This document shows positions 26,116 through 34,811 of a stretch of 64,000 nucleotides of DNA, in pieces (within the stretch, counting starts at the first letter, position 1; every line of letters starts with the position of its first letter). The notes under the pieces were generated by a model. That model searched no databases, was not told the origin of the DNA, and worked only from the letters and a program-made list of their open reading frames with translations. The stretch is from Saccharothrix algeriensis (GTDB taxonomy: Bacteria > Actinomycetota > Actinomycetes > Mycobacteriales > Pseudonocardiaceae): positions 5,986,001 to 6,050,000 of the forward strand of contig NZ_JAFBCL010000001.1 of assembly GCF_016907655.1 (NCBI RefSeq), written 5' to 3'. The translations under genes and the position numbers were made by a program.

Positions 26116-27506
26116 CGGTCAAGCATGACCGCCAGCGCCCGGCGCAGCGCCGCCGGCTCCGGCTCGCCGCGCCAGGCCAGGTGGCCGTCCGGGCGCACCA
26201 GCAGCGCGTCGCCGGCGCGGTGCACGTGCCGGACGTCGCCGAGCGCGTCGCGGGCGACCGCGGCGCAGCCGCCATCGCGCGGTGCGGCGAGGGTCCAGCC
26301 GAACCGGTCGGTCGCCGCGAACTCCGGCACCCGGTCGCCGACGCGGGGCCGCCGGCCGAGCGGCGAGCGGGCGTAGCCGGTCCTCAGCTGCGACGCCCGC
26401 TCCCAGATGAGCCTCTCCACCGGCGGCAGGCCCAGCAGGGGGAACAGCACGCGGTCGCGCACCAGCCGGGCCGCCGGGGACTCGCCCAGCACGAGCCTGG
26501 TGAGGCCGCTGGTGGCGCCCAGCACCTCCTCGGCGACGGGGCGGCGCTCGGCCTGGTAGCCGTCCAGCAGCCGGTCGCCGGCCCGGCCCGAGGCCACCAG
26601 GGCCAGCCGCCAGGCCAGGTTCTCGGCGTCACCGAGGCCGGTGTTCATGCCCTGTCCGCCGAACGGGCTGTGGATGTGCGCGGCGTCGCCGGCCAGCAGC
26701 ACCCGGCCGCTCCGGTAGGTCCCGGCCAGCCGGCGGTGGATGCGGAACACCGAGGTCCACGCCCAGCCGTCGTCCGGCAGGCCGCGCACGCCCGCGTGCC
26801 GGTGCGCGGCGCGGGCCAGGAACCCCGCGACGTCCCCCGGCGCGGTGCCCGGGGCGGGGGCCATGAACCGCCACACCCCTCCGGGCAGCGGGAAGGCCGC
26901 GAACACCTCCCCGCCGCGCACCCACACCCCGACCGAGTCCCGCGGCAGCGGCAGCTCGGCCCGCACGTCGCCGAGCACGAAACCCTCGACCAGCGGGACG
27001 CCGGGGAAGCCGATGCCGGCGGCCTTGCGGACCGCGCTGTGCGCGCCGTCGCAGCCGACCACCCAGTCGGCCGCCACCGGGCCGGCCGCGGTGGACAGCA
27101 CCACCCCGCGCCCGCCCTGCTCCAGACCGGTGACCTCGGCGCCCCACTCCACCCGGACCCCCAGGTCGGCCAGGCGCGCCCGCAGCCCGGCCTCCACCTC
27201 GGCCTGCGACACGAGCAGGCCGGGGCGCCGGACCAGCGCGGTGGGGCGGCCGACCCGCAGCTCACCGCAGCGGCGGCCACCGACGTGGACCACCACCCGG
27301 CGGATGCCGACCGAACGGGCCGGCAGGTCGCCCAGGGCCCCGAGCCGGTGCAGCACCTCGCTGCCGCGCGGTTGCAGGCCCAGGGCGCGCGAGGTGGTCG
27401 CCGGCCGCGCCGCCGCGTCGACCACCCGCACCCGCACGCCGTGGTGGCGCAGCGCGCACGCCGCTGCCAGACCGGTGGGACCCGCGCCGACGACCACTAC
27501 GTCCAT
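26112..27506 (-). CDS. FAD-dependent monooxygenase (PHBH/MhpA type)
   Basis: A 464-residue flavoprotein. It opens with the Rossmann motif VVVGAGPTGLAAACALRHHG, has the DG motif GCDGAHSAVRKAAG near residue 160, and the second FAD motif VLLAGDAAHIHSPFGGQGMN near 290. The C-terminal 80 residues resemble the thioredoxin-like domain of phenol and polyketide hydroxylases. It probably hydroxylates an aromatic or polyketide compound; rifampicin-type inactivating monooxygenases look similar, so drug modification is another possibility. Co-transcribed with a downstream TetR gene. Confidence 0.9.
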   Translation of the reverse strand: MDVVVVGAGPTGLAAACALRHHGVRVRVVDAAARPATTSRALGLQPRGSEVLHRLGALGDLPARSVGIRRVVVHVGGRRCGELRVGRPTALVRRPGLLVSQAEVEAGLRARLADLGVRVEWGAEVTGLEQGGRGVVLSTAAGPVAADWVVGCDGAHSAVRKAAGIGFPGVPLVEGFVLGDVRAELPLPRDSVGVWVRGGEVFAAFPLPGGVWRFMAPAPGTAPGDVAGFLARAAHRHAGVRGLPDDGWAWTSVFRIHRRLAGTYRSGRVLLAGDAAHIHSPFGGQGMNTGLGDAENLAWRLALVASGRAGDRLLDGYQAERRPVAEEVLGATSGLTRLVLGESPAARLVRDRVLFPLLGLPPVERLIWERASQLRTGYARSPLGRRPRVGDRVPEFAATDRFGWTLAAPRDGGCAAVARDALGDVRHVHRAGDALLVRPDGHLAWRGEPEPAALRRALAVMLDR

Positions 27507-27546
27507 GAACCGTAGTGTTAGCCACTAACAAGTGTTAGTCAATAAC
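27507..27546 (-). promoter_or_regulatory. Compact promoter with TetR-type operator for the monooxygenase-tetR operon
   Basis: TGTTAG-CCA-CTAACA (27516-27530) is a perfect 15-bp palindrome 10 bases before the monooxygenase ATG. A weaker dyad GTTA-N5-TAAC lies at 27534-27546. On the minus strand TTGACT (27542-27537) could be the -35 and TAACAC about 16 bases on the -10, placing transcription start close to the ATG, so the mRNA may be leaderless. The palindrome covers the spacer and -10, ideal for repression. The -35 overlaps the stop codon of the upstream nhaA. Confidence 0.75.
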
Positions 27547-28827
27547 CTTTTTCTGGTGGACGTCCGGGATGCCGTCGTGGTCCTCGTCCCGGGTCTCCTC
27601 CTCGTGGATGCGCCGGTAGACGCGGTTGCGCGCGCGCAGGATCGCCGTGGCGACGAGCGCGGACAGCAGCGAGCCGAGCAGGATGCCGATCTTGGCGTCG
27701 TCGTAGGGCCGGGTGCCCTCGCCGAAGGCCAGCTCGCCCACCAGCAGCGACACGGTGAACCCGATGCCGCCCAGCACGGCCAGGCCGACCACGTCCACCC
27801 AGGCCAGGTCGCCGTCCAGCTCGGCGCGGGTGAACCGCGACACCAGCCAGGTGGCGGCGGTGATGCCCACCAGCTTGCCCAGCAGCAGCCCCACCACGAT
27901 GCCGATGGTCACCGTGTCGGTCAGCGACGAGGTCAGGCCGTCGAGCCCGCCGATGGCCACCCCGGAGGCGAAGAACGCGAACACCGGCACCGCCACCCCG
28001 GTCGACAGCGGCCGGAACCGGTGCTCGAAGTGCTCGGCCAGCCCCGGCCCCTCGCCGGGCGTGCGGCGGATCACCGGCACGGCGAAGCCCAGCAGCACCC
28101 CGGCCACGGTCGCGTGCACTCCGGAGGCGTGCATGAAGCCCCAGGTCAGCGCGGCCAGGGGCAGCAGGAGCCACCAGGAGCGCACCCGTCGCTGCACCAG
28201 CACGGTGAACAGCGCCAGCGGGACGGCGGTCAGCAGCAGCGGCGTCACCGCCAGGTCGTCGGTGTAGAACAGCGCGATGATCACGATCGCGATCAGGTCG
28301 TCCACCACGGCCAGGGTGAGCAGGAACGTCCGCAGCGCCGTCGGCAGGGACCGGCCGATCACGGCGAGCACGGCCAGGGCGAAGGCGATGTCGGTGGCGG
28401 TCGGGATCGCCCACCCGGACGTCGCCTCCGGCGAGCCGAGGTTGACCAGCAGGTAGAACACGGCCGGCACCGCGACCCCGCCGAACGCGGCGGCCACCGG
28501 CACGGCGGCCCGCCTCGGGTCGCGCAGGTCCCCGGCGACGAACTCGCGCTTGAGCTCCAGGCCCGCGACGAAGAAGAAGATCGCCAGCAGCCCGTCGGAG
28601 GCCCAGTGCCCGACGCTGAGCTGCAGGTGCAGCTGGGCGATGCCGAACTCGAAGTCGCGCAGCGCCTCGTAGGTGGGCGCCCACGGCGAGTTGGCCCACA
28701 CCAGGCCCAGCGTCGCGGCGACGAGCATGATCACCCCGCCGACGGTCTCCAGCCGGAGGATGTCGGCGATCCGCTTGGCCTCGGGCCAAGTGCCCCGGTC
28801 GAACAACTTGACGGCACTGCGCTGCAC
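27535..28827 (-). CDS. nhaA: Na+/H+ antiporter NhaA (second copy)
   Basis: A second NhaA, 430 residues with the GTG at 28827, chosen because GGGAG lies 6 bases upstream; longer in-frame starts lack a site and family similarity. Motifs: LLAIFFFVAGLELKREFVAG, PTATDIAFALAVLAVIGRSL, the aspartate pair in LAVVDDLIAIVIIALFYTDD, and GGIGFTVSLLVGEL. A hydrophilic tail rich in acidic and basic residues (EEETRDEDHDGIPD) may sit in the cytoplasm and sense ions. It differs clearly from the other NhaA 2 kb away, so this is not a recent duplicate. Confidence 0.94.
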   Translation of the reverse strand: MQRSAVKLFDRGTWPEAKRIADILRLETVGGVIMLVAATLGLVWANSPWAPTYEALRDFEFGIAQLHLQLSVGHWASDGLLAIFFFVAGLELKREFVAGDLRDPRRAAVPVAAAFGGVAVPAVFYLLVNLGSPEATSGWAIPTATDIAFALAVLAVIGRSLPTALRTFLLTLAVVDDLIAIVIIALFYTDDLAVTPLLLTAVPLALFTVLVQRRVRSWWLLLPLAALTWGFMHASGVHATVAGVLLGFAVPVIRRTPGEGPGLAEHFEHRFRPLSTGVAVPVFAFFASGVAIGGLDGLTSSLTDTVTIGIVVGLLLGKLVGITAATWLVSRFTRAELDGDLAWVDVVGLAVLGGIGFTVSLLVGELAFGEGTRPYDDAKIGILLGSLLSALVATAILRARNRVYRRIHEEETRDEDHDGIPDVHQKKVID

Positions 28828-29084
28828 GGGCGGCTCCCTGGGTCGGCGGAACACGACGCCGACCAGGCTTCCCGGCACACCATGCCCGCATGCGGGCAAC
28901 ATCCCGACCGTACCCGGTGGTGGGTGCCGGCGCACGGATCCGGTGATCACATCGTCGTGAACGTCCGGTGCCTTTCGTCACCCGAAGGGGCGTCGCCCGG
29001 TAGCGCGAACCCACCGGCCACCCCCCGACGCGCCGTGCGCGGGCTCCAGCGGTCGCACCCGCGGGGGCGGGACCCGCCCGGCGG

Positions 29085-29624
29085 TCATCGGCGACGCGGG
29101 TGCACCGACACGGCGAGCCACACCAGCGCCCCGCCGACCACGACGTGCAGCGCGCTGGTCAGCGGCGTGTCGGGCAGGCGGGCGGCGAGGGTGAACACGG
29201 GCAGGGCGACCAGGTAGGCCCACACGGGCGCCTTCGGGTGCACGCCGGCGCGCAACATGCCGATCGCGAACCACACGCACCCCACGGCGAACAGCAGCGC
29301 GCCGGCCAGCAGGACGGCCCTGGTCGGGGCGGCGGGGGCGGCGCCGAGCGGGAACAGCACGACGTTCAGCGCGTACGCCGCCGCGCCGAACAGGCCGAGG
29401 CCGACGAAGTTGACCGCGTACCCGGTGGTGGCCACGCGGTCGGCGGCGTGGCGCTGGGCGAGGTGCAGCGCGGTGAGCAGCGGGGCGGCCAGGGCGGGGG
29501 ACACGCCGATGACCAGGCTGGTCGCGAGGGTTTCCCCGGTGAACGCCTCCAGCGCCCCGGGCAGGGCGAGGAACAGGCCGGACAGGGCGCCGCAGACGGC
29601 GCCGAAGCGCAGCAGGAAGCTCAT
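29085..29624 (-). CDS. Multi-pass membrane protein of unknown function
   Basis: A 179-residue protein with about five to six hydrophobic helices (AVCGALSGLFLALPG, GYAVNFVGLGLFGAAAYALN, AVLLAGALLFAVGCVWFAIG, LVALPVFTLAARLP, VVVGGALVWLAVSV). It resembles loosely defined actinobacterial membrane proteins of the DUF4386 kind. ATG 29624 is used, as the frame upstream of it is poor. It is divergent from a small two-component system and is therefore a possible target of it. Confidence 0.7.
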   Translation of the reverse strand: MSFLLRFGAVCGALSGLFLALPGALEAFTGETLATSLVIGVSPALAAPLLTALHLAQRHAADRVATTGYAVNFVGLGLFGAAAYALNVVLFPLGAAPAAPTRAVLLAGALLFAVGCVWFAIGMLRAGVHPKAPVWAYLVALPVFTLAARLPDTPLTSALHVVVGGALVWLAVSVHPRRR

Positions 29625-29737
29625 GGCCGGGGACGCTAGGAGCGGGCCGGTCACGGCGGTGAGTGCCGGTCGGGCCGGCCGCGGTGGTGCCGATCGGCAC
29701 CTCGCCCGCGGGCCCGCGGCGGAAGTAGCCTGCGCTC

Positions 29738-30784
29738 GTGCGCCCGGTCGCGTGGTTGTCGCCCCTGCTCTACGGCGCCGTGCTGCTCGCGGGCGGTTAC
29801 GCCGGGCTGGCGGGGCTGGGGGAGACCCGGTTCGGCTGGTTCGCCGGCGGGCTGGTCGCGCTGGTGGCGCTGGACCTCGCGGAACCCCGGTTCTCGGCGG
29901 CCGGGGTGTTCCTGGTGGCGCGAGCCGCGCTGGTGGTGCTCGTGGCGGCGGCGGACGGCTCGGGCATGGCCCGGGTGCTGTTGCTGCTGCTGCCCTTCGG
30001 CGCGTACTTCGCGTTCGGCCGGGTGGTCGCGGTCGCGCTCGGGCTGGGGTGCGCCGGGCTGGTGGTGGTGTCGTTCAGCGTGACCGCGCCGGGCTGGGCG
30101 CACGACGTCGAACGGGTGTCGGACCTGCTGATGTTCGCGGTGGGGCTGGTGGTGACGCTCGCGGTGGCCGCCGTGGCGGTGGAGGAGCGGCGCGGGCGGG
30201 CGCGGCTGGCGGAGCTGTCCGCCGCCGCGGAGCGCAGCCGGGTCGCGCGCGACATCCACGACGGGCTCGGGCACCACCTCACCGCGGTGTCGGTGCTGCT
30301 GGAGAAGGCGTCGGCGTTCCGGGAGCGCGACCCCGAGGCGGCCGACCGGGCGCTGGCGGACGCCCGCGAGTCGGCGCGGCGGGCGTTGGAGGACGTGCGG
30401 CGGTCGGTGGGGGCGTTGCGCGAGCCGTTCCGGTTGGCGGCGGCGCTGGCGGAGTCGACCCGGGGGTTGAAGGTGGACGTGCGGTGCGGCGGCGACGAGG
30501 ACGGGTTCGACCCCGCCGTGCTGCTGGCGGTGTACCGGGCGGCGCAGGAGGGCGTCACCAACGCGCTGCGGCACGCCGACGCCGGTTCGGTGTCCGTCCG
30601 GGTCCACTGCGGGCCGGAGGCGGCGGAGCTGGTGGTGCTCGACGACGGGCGCGGGTTCTCCGCGGCGCAGGAGGGTTTCGGGCTGTCGGGGATGCGCGAG
30701 CGGGTCGCGGCCCTGGGCGGCGAGGTGGACGTGCGCGGCGCGCCCGGCGCGGGCACCCGGCTGACCGTGCGGATCCCGCGGTGA
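29738..30784 (+). CDS. NarL-type sensor histidine kinase (HisKA_3)
   Basis: A 348-residue kinase with about five to six N-terminal membrane helices (residues 5-150). The dimerisation and phosphoacceptor motif is RVARDIHDGLGHHLTAVSVL, with His174. The HATPase domain ends in VLDDGRGF and FGLSGMRERVAALGGEVDV. The GTG start overlaps no other gene; its stop overlaps the response-regulator start by 4 bp. Similar to DesK/LiaS-like sensors of membrane state. Confidence 0.92.
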   Translation: MRPVAWLSPLLYGAVLLAGGYAGLAGLGETRFGWFAGGLVALVALDLAEPRFSAAGVFLVARAALVVLVAAADGSGMARVLLLLLPFGAYFAFGRVVAVALGLGCAGLVVVSFSVTAPGWAHDVERVSDLLMFAVGLVVTLAVAAVAVEERRGRARLAELSAAAERSRVARDIHDGLGHHLTAVSVLLEKASAFRERDPEAADRALADARESARRALEDVRRSVGALREPFRLAAALAESTRGLKVDVRCGGDEDGFDPAVLLAVYRAAQEGVTNALRHADAGSVSVRVHCGPEAAELVVLDDGRGFSAAQEGFGLSGMRERVAALGGEVDVRGAPGAGTRLTVRIPR

Positions 30785-31416
30785 CCGCCGTGCGCGTGCT
30801 GGTGGCGGACGACCAGCGGCTGATCCGCGAGGGCATCGCGTCCCTGCTGGACATCCAGGACGGCATCGCGGTCGTCGGCACGGCGGGCGACGGCCGCGAA
30901 GCCGTCGACCTCGCCGTGGCGCTCGTGCCGGACGTGGTGCTGATGGATGTGCGGATGCCGGTGGTGGACGGCCTCGACGCGCTGGCGGGGATCCGCGCCC
31001 GCGTGCCGTCGTGCCGGGTGGTGATGCTGACGACGTTCGACGACGAGGACTACGTGGTGCGCGCGTTGCGCGGCGGCGCGGGCGGGTACCTGCTCAAGGA
31101 CCGGCCCGCGCGCGAGCTCGCGGCGGCGGTGCGGCTCGCGCACGACGGCATCGCCCAGTTCGACCCGGCGGCGGCGGCCAGGATCGCCGACGCGCTGTCC
31201 GCCGGGCCGCCCGCGGTCGGCGGCCACTCGCTCACCGGGCGCGAGGTCGAGGTGCTGCGGCTGGTCGCGGCCGGCCGCACGAACCGCGAGATCGGCCGCC
31301 GCCTGCACCTCGCCGAGGGCACGGTGAAGAACCACCTCTCGCGGGTGCTGGGCAGGCTCGGGCTGCGCGACCGGACGCAGGCCGCGCTGTACGCCCGTGA
31401 CCACGGGCTCCTCTAG
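30781..31416 (+). CDS. LuxR/NarL-family response regulator
   Basis: A 211-residue regulator and partner of the preceding kinase. The receiver has VLVADDQRLIREGIASLL, the phosphoacceptor aspartate in VVLMDVRMPVVDG (about residue 55) and Lys in GGYLLKDRPA. The C-terminal LuxR helix-turn-helix is LTGREVEVLRLVAAGRTNRE to GTVKNHLSRVL. The GTG start overlaps the kinase stop; a second GTG nine bases on is an alternative. Confidence 0.93.
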   Translation: MTAVRVLVADDQRLIREGIASLLDIQDGIAVVGTAGDGREAVDLAVALVPDVVLMDVRMPVVDGLDALAGIRARVPSCRVVMLTTFDDEDYVVRALRGGAGGYLLKDRPARELAAAVRLAHDGIAQFDPAAAARIADALSAGPPAVGGHSLTGREVEVLRLVAAGRTNREIGRRLHLAEGTVKNHLSRVLGRLGLRDRTQAALYARDHGLL

Positions 31417-31448
31417 CCGACCCGGGACCCCGCCGGTCGGGGCGCCGA

Positions 31449-32690
31449 TCAGGCCGGTGGCCGCAGCGGGAAGCCCAGGCCGCGGCCGGCCTCGGTGAGC
31501 TCGTCGCGGACCCGCGGGTGGGCGACGTGGTCGATGATCTGCTGGGCCTGCTCGCCGGCGTCGTGGCCCCAGATGGTCGCGGCGCCCTGCTCGCTGACGA
31601 GGCAGCTGTGCTGGAACGAGGTGACCGGGCCGGTCAGGCGGGGCACCACGGTGGACACGTCGGCCTTGGGGTGCCAGGAGGGCAGGGCCACGATCGCCCG
31701 GCCGCCCGGGGAGTGCAGCGCCCCGACCACGAAGTCGGTCTGCCCGCCGAACCCGGAGTAGATGGCCCCGCGCACCCGGCTGGCGTTGGCCTGCGCGTAC
31801 AGGTCGACCTGCAGCGCGCTGTTGATCGAGACCAGCCGCCGCCGGCGGGCGATCAGCCCCGGGTCGTTGGTCTTCTCGGTGCGCAGCAGCCGCACCCGCG
31901 GGTTGCGGTCCACCCAGTCGTACAGCTCCTGGCCGCCGAACACGAACGACGCGGTCACGGGGGTGTCCGGGTCGAGCGCGCCCGCCCGTTCCAGGCCGAG
32001 CACGCCGTCGCTGAACATCTCCGACCACACCGCCAGGCCCCGCCGGGCGGTCAGCGCCGCCAGCACCGCGTCCGGGACGGCGCCGATGCCGGTCTGGAGG
32101 GTCGCGCCCTCCGGGACGAGCGCCGCCACCCGCTCGGCGATCACCCCCGACACCTCGCCGGTCACGCGGGGCGCGGGGGAGGTCAGCGGCTCGTCGACCT
32201 CGATCGCGCAGTCCACCTCGTCGCAGGACAGCACCCCGTCACCGTGCGTGTACGGCATCCGGGGGTTCAGCTGGGCGATCACCAGGCCGCCCCGGGCGCG
32301 GACCGCCTCGACCGCCGCGGGCAGGACGTTCACCTCCGTGCCCAGCGAGACGCAGCCGTCCACCGGGGTGGAGGTGTGGACCAGCACGACGTCGGGCGGC
32401 AACGCCTGCCGGAGCAGGTGGGGCACCAGCGACAGCCGGGAGGGGAAGTACCGCAGCGCCCGCTTGCCGCGCATGCCCGGCCCGACGAACGGCGTCTCCA
32501 GCACCACGCCCTCGCGGTCCGGGATGCCCGGCTGGGCGTTCAACGCGAACAGCCGGTACTCGGCCACCGCCTTGTCCAGCACGTCCAGCGCGCGGTGCGG
32601 GGTGGCGTGGTTCCCGCTGACCACCACCCGCGGGCAGGTGGGCACGGCGGACAGCACGGCGGCCAGTTGGGACTCGGACAGGACTCGCAT
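31449..32690 (-). CDS. Acetyl-CoA hydrolase/CoA-transferase family protein
   Basis: A 413-residue enzyme of the acetyl-CoA hydrolase/4-hydroxybutyrate or succinyl-CoA:acetate CoA-transferase family. LQTGIGAVPDAVLAAL and LAVWSEMFSDGVLGL hold the candidate active-site glutamate. YSGFGGQTDFVVGALHSPGG is the conserved substrate loop, and VVPRLTGPVTSFQHSCLVSE ends the domain. It would exchange CoA between short-chain acids, tying in with acetate metabolism seen elsewhere in the window (xfp-ackA). ATG 32690 has a weak ribosome site. Confidence 0.88.
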   Translation of the reverse strand: MRVLSESQLAAVLSAVPTCPRVVVSGNHATPHRALDVLDKAVAEYRLFALNAQPGIPDREGVVLETPFVGPGMRGKRALRYFPSRLSLVPHLLRQALPPDVVLVHTSTPVDGCVSLGTEVNVLPAAVEAVRARGGLVIAQLNPRMPYTHGDGVLSCDEVDCAIEVDEPLTSPAPRVTGEVSGVIAERVAALVPEGATLQTGIGAVPDAVLAALTARRGLAVWSEMFSDGVLGLERAGALDPDTPVTASFVFGGQELYDWVDRNPRVRLLRTEKTNDPGLIARRRRLVSINSALQVDLYAQANASRVRGAIYSGFGGQTDFVVGALHSPGGRAIVALPSWHPKADVSTVVPRLTGPVTSFQHSCLVSEQGAATIWGHDAGEQAQQIIDHVAHPRVRDELTEAGRGLGFPLRPPA

Positions 32691-32960
32691 GGGATGGATC
32701 ACCCGACCGGTTCGGAGGTTGCGGTGCGGCGTTGTCGGGCGCGGCGGGCCCGACGGGACGCGGCCCGGTGGGTACCCGGCGGACCCCGGGGACAACCCCT
32801 GTGCCCTTCCGGTCGTCACGTGCGGCTCATCGCGGCTCGTCACGGCCAGGCGCGGTCGGGAACCGGTCCGCCGGCGGCTCGGGCTACGTTGCCGTGCCGG
32901 ACGAAGCGCCGTCAAGAGCCGGCCCGGGGTGCGCGTGGTCGGCTCGCACATACGCATCGC
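32691..32960. other. Intergenic region with a GGGGACA...CCCCTGT element
   Basis: No intact gene. GGGGACA at 32788-32794 and CCCCTGT at 32796-32802 recur, differently spaced, at 35522-35545 upstream of the DevR-like regulator. This hints at a shared control site for the two regulators, but the match to the mycobacterial DosR box is weak. Confidence 0.3.
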
Positions 32961-33105
32961 GGTCGGGAACCGGCCGTGGTCCGCGTCCAGCCCGTGCACG
33001 CGCTGCCGGAGGCCGGGTGCGACGCCTGCCCCCTCGTGGTGGGCAGCCACGGTCGGGGCGGCCACCGGGCGGTCGGCGGCCTGGGGTTGGCCCCCGGCAG
33101 CCGGG
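32961..33105 (+). pseudogene. Universal stress protein remnant (C-terminal nucleotide-binding segment)
   Basis: The plus-strand frame reads VVRVQPVHALPEAGCDACPL then VVGSHGRGGHRAV, matching the end of UspA proteins, where GSHGRGG starts the ATP-binding G-2X-G-9X-G motif. After HRAV similarity is lost, and no start codon or N-terminal domain is found. It sits directly upstream of the GAF kinase. I read it as a decayed gene piece. Confidence 0.65.
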
Positions 33106-33122
33106 GGTGGAACGCTGGATCC

Positions 33123-34811
33123 GTGGTTACTTCCGAAGGTGGGACGCCCCATCGCTTGCTGGGCGGTCTGCGCCTGGACGAGCTGCTCGACGAGATGCGT
33201 GAGCGGTTGACGGAGATCGGGTCGACGCGGGACAAGATGCAGGGCCTGTTGGACGCGGTGCTGGCCGTCGGTGCGGGTTTGGAGTTGGACTCGACGTTGC
33301 AGCGGATCGTGCAGGCGGCTGTCGGGTTGGTGGGCGCGCGTTATGGTGCGCTGGGCGTGCTGGGCGCGCGGGACAACCTGTCGCAATTCGTGTACGTGGG
33401 CATCGACGCGGAGACCCGTTCGCGCATGGGGCATCTGCCGGAGGGCAAGGGTCTGCTGGGGTTGTTGATCAGGGATCCGCGGGTGATCCGGTTGCACGAC
33501 CTGTCCGAGCATCCGGCGTCGGTGGGTTTTCCGGCCAATCACCCGCCGATGCGTGGTTTTCTGGGTGTGCCGGTGCGGGTGCGTGATGAGGTGTTCGGCA
33601 ACCTGTACATGACGGAGAAGGTCGGTGGTGCGGATTTCACCGCGGATGACGAGGTGGTGTTGACGGCGTTGGCGGCTGCGGCGGGTGTGGCGGTGGAGAA
33701 CGCCCGGTTGTTCGAGCGGTCGCGGATGCGGGAGCGGTGGTTGGAGGCCACCGCGGAGGTCAACGCGGAGTTGTTGGGCGGGGCGTCCTCCGGTGACGCG
33801 CTGCACCTGATCGCCCAGCGGACCAGGGAGCTGTCCGGGGCGTCGCTGTCGCTGATCGTGCTGGCCGAGGGCGTCGGGGAGCGGCGGTTGCGGACGGCGG
33901 CCGGCGCCGGTGCGCAGGCGGAGGGTCTGGTCGGCACGGCGTTCGCCGAGGCGGCGTCGTTCGTCGGCGAGGTGCTGGATTCGGGCGCGCCCATGCTCAT
34001 CGAGGACCTGGACGGCCGGCTGGGCGACGCGTCGGTCGACGTGGGGCCCGGGGTGGCGGTGCCGTTGCGCGCCGGGACGTCGGTGACCGGTGTGCTGTTG
34101 GTGGCGCGGGGCAAGGGCGGCGCCCGGTTCGGTGCGGAGCAGGTGCCGCTGTTGGCGTCGTTCGCCGATCAGGCCGCGGTGGCGTTGGAGTTCGCCGAGA
34201 ACCAGCGGGCGCGGCGGTTGGTCGACGTGCTGGAGGACCGTGACCGCATCGCGCGCGATCTGCACGACCACGTCATCCAGCGGCTGTTCGCCACCGGGAT
34301 GAGCCTGCAGGGCGCGCTGGGCGCCATCGGGGAGCCGCGGGTGCGCGAGCGGGTGCGGAAGGCGGTGGTCAGCCTGGACGAGACGGTGTTGGAGATCCGC
34401 ACCTCGATCTTCGACCTCCAGGCGGCCGACGACGCGCCCGGTCTGCGCCGCCGGCTGCTGGACCTGGTCTCCGAGCTCACCGCCGACGTCGCGATCACCC
34501 CGACCGTGCGGATGAGCGGCACGGTGGACAACTCCGTGCCCGACCACGTCGCCGAGCACGCCGAGGCCGTGGTGCGCGAAGCGGTCGGCAACGTGGTGCG
34601 CCACGCCCGCGCCGGCGAGGTGGTCGTCACCGTCGAGGCGGCCGACGCGCTGGTGATCTCGGTGGTGGACGACGGGGTCGGGATGCCCGAGCACGTGGCG
34701 CGCAGTGGGTTGCGCAACCTGGAGCAGCGGGCGGTGGGGCTTGGCGGTTCGTGTGCCGTCCTCGCCGAGCCCGGTGGCGGCACGCGCCTGACGTGGCGGG
34801 TGCCGTTGTGA
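33123..34811 (+). CDS. DevS/DosS-like GAF-domain sensor histidine kinase
   Basis: A 562-residue cytosolic kinase: two GAF domains (about 40-190 and 205-365), then HisKA_3 with RIARDLHDHVIQRLFATG (His381) and a HATPase ending VISVVDDGVGMP. GAF-A is very like mycobacterial DosS/DevS (GFPANHPPMRGFLGVPVRVR); His140 in NHPPM occupies the position of the haem-ligand histidine of those sensors, so O2, NO or CO sensing is likely. The GTG at 33123 is a best guess. Its stop abuts that of the convergent DevR-like regulator (TGATCA). Confidence 0.92.
   Translation: MVTSEGGTPHRLLGGLRLDELLDEMRERLTEIGSTRDKMQGLLDAVLAVGAGLELDSTLQRIVQAAVGLVGARYGALGVLGARDNLSQFVYVGIDAETRSRMGHLPEGKGLLGLLIRDPRVIRLHDLSEHPASVGFPANHPPMRGFLGVPVRVRDEVFGNLYMTEKVGGADFTADDEVVLTALAAAAGVAVENARLFERSRMRERWLEATAEVNAELLGGASSGDALHLIAQRTRELSGASLSLIVLAEGVGERRLRTAAGAGAQAEGLVGTAFAEAASFVGEVLDSGAPMLIEDLDGRLGDASVDVGPGVAVPLRAGTSVTGVLLVARGKGGARFGAEQVPLLASFADQAAVALEFAENQRARRLVDVLEDRDRIARDLHDHVIQRLFATGMSLQGALGAIGEPRVRERVRKAVVSLDETVLEIRTSIFDLQAADDAPGLRRRLLDLVSELTADVAITPTVRMSGTVDNSVPDHVAEHAEAVVREAVGNVVRHARAGEVVVTVEAADALVISVVDDGVGMPEHVARSGLRNLEQRAVGLGGSCAVLAEPGGGTRLTWRVPL

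Noticed and set aside
27535..28827. Second nhaA as a recent duplicate of the first
   Set aside because: The two proteins differ widely in sequence and tail; they are distinct paralogues.
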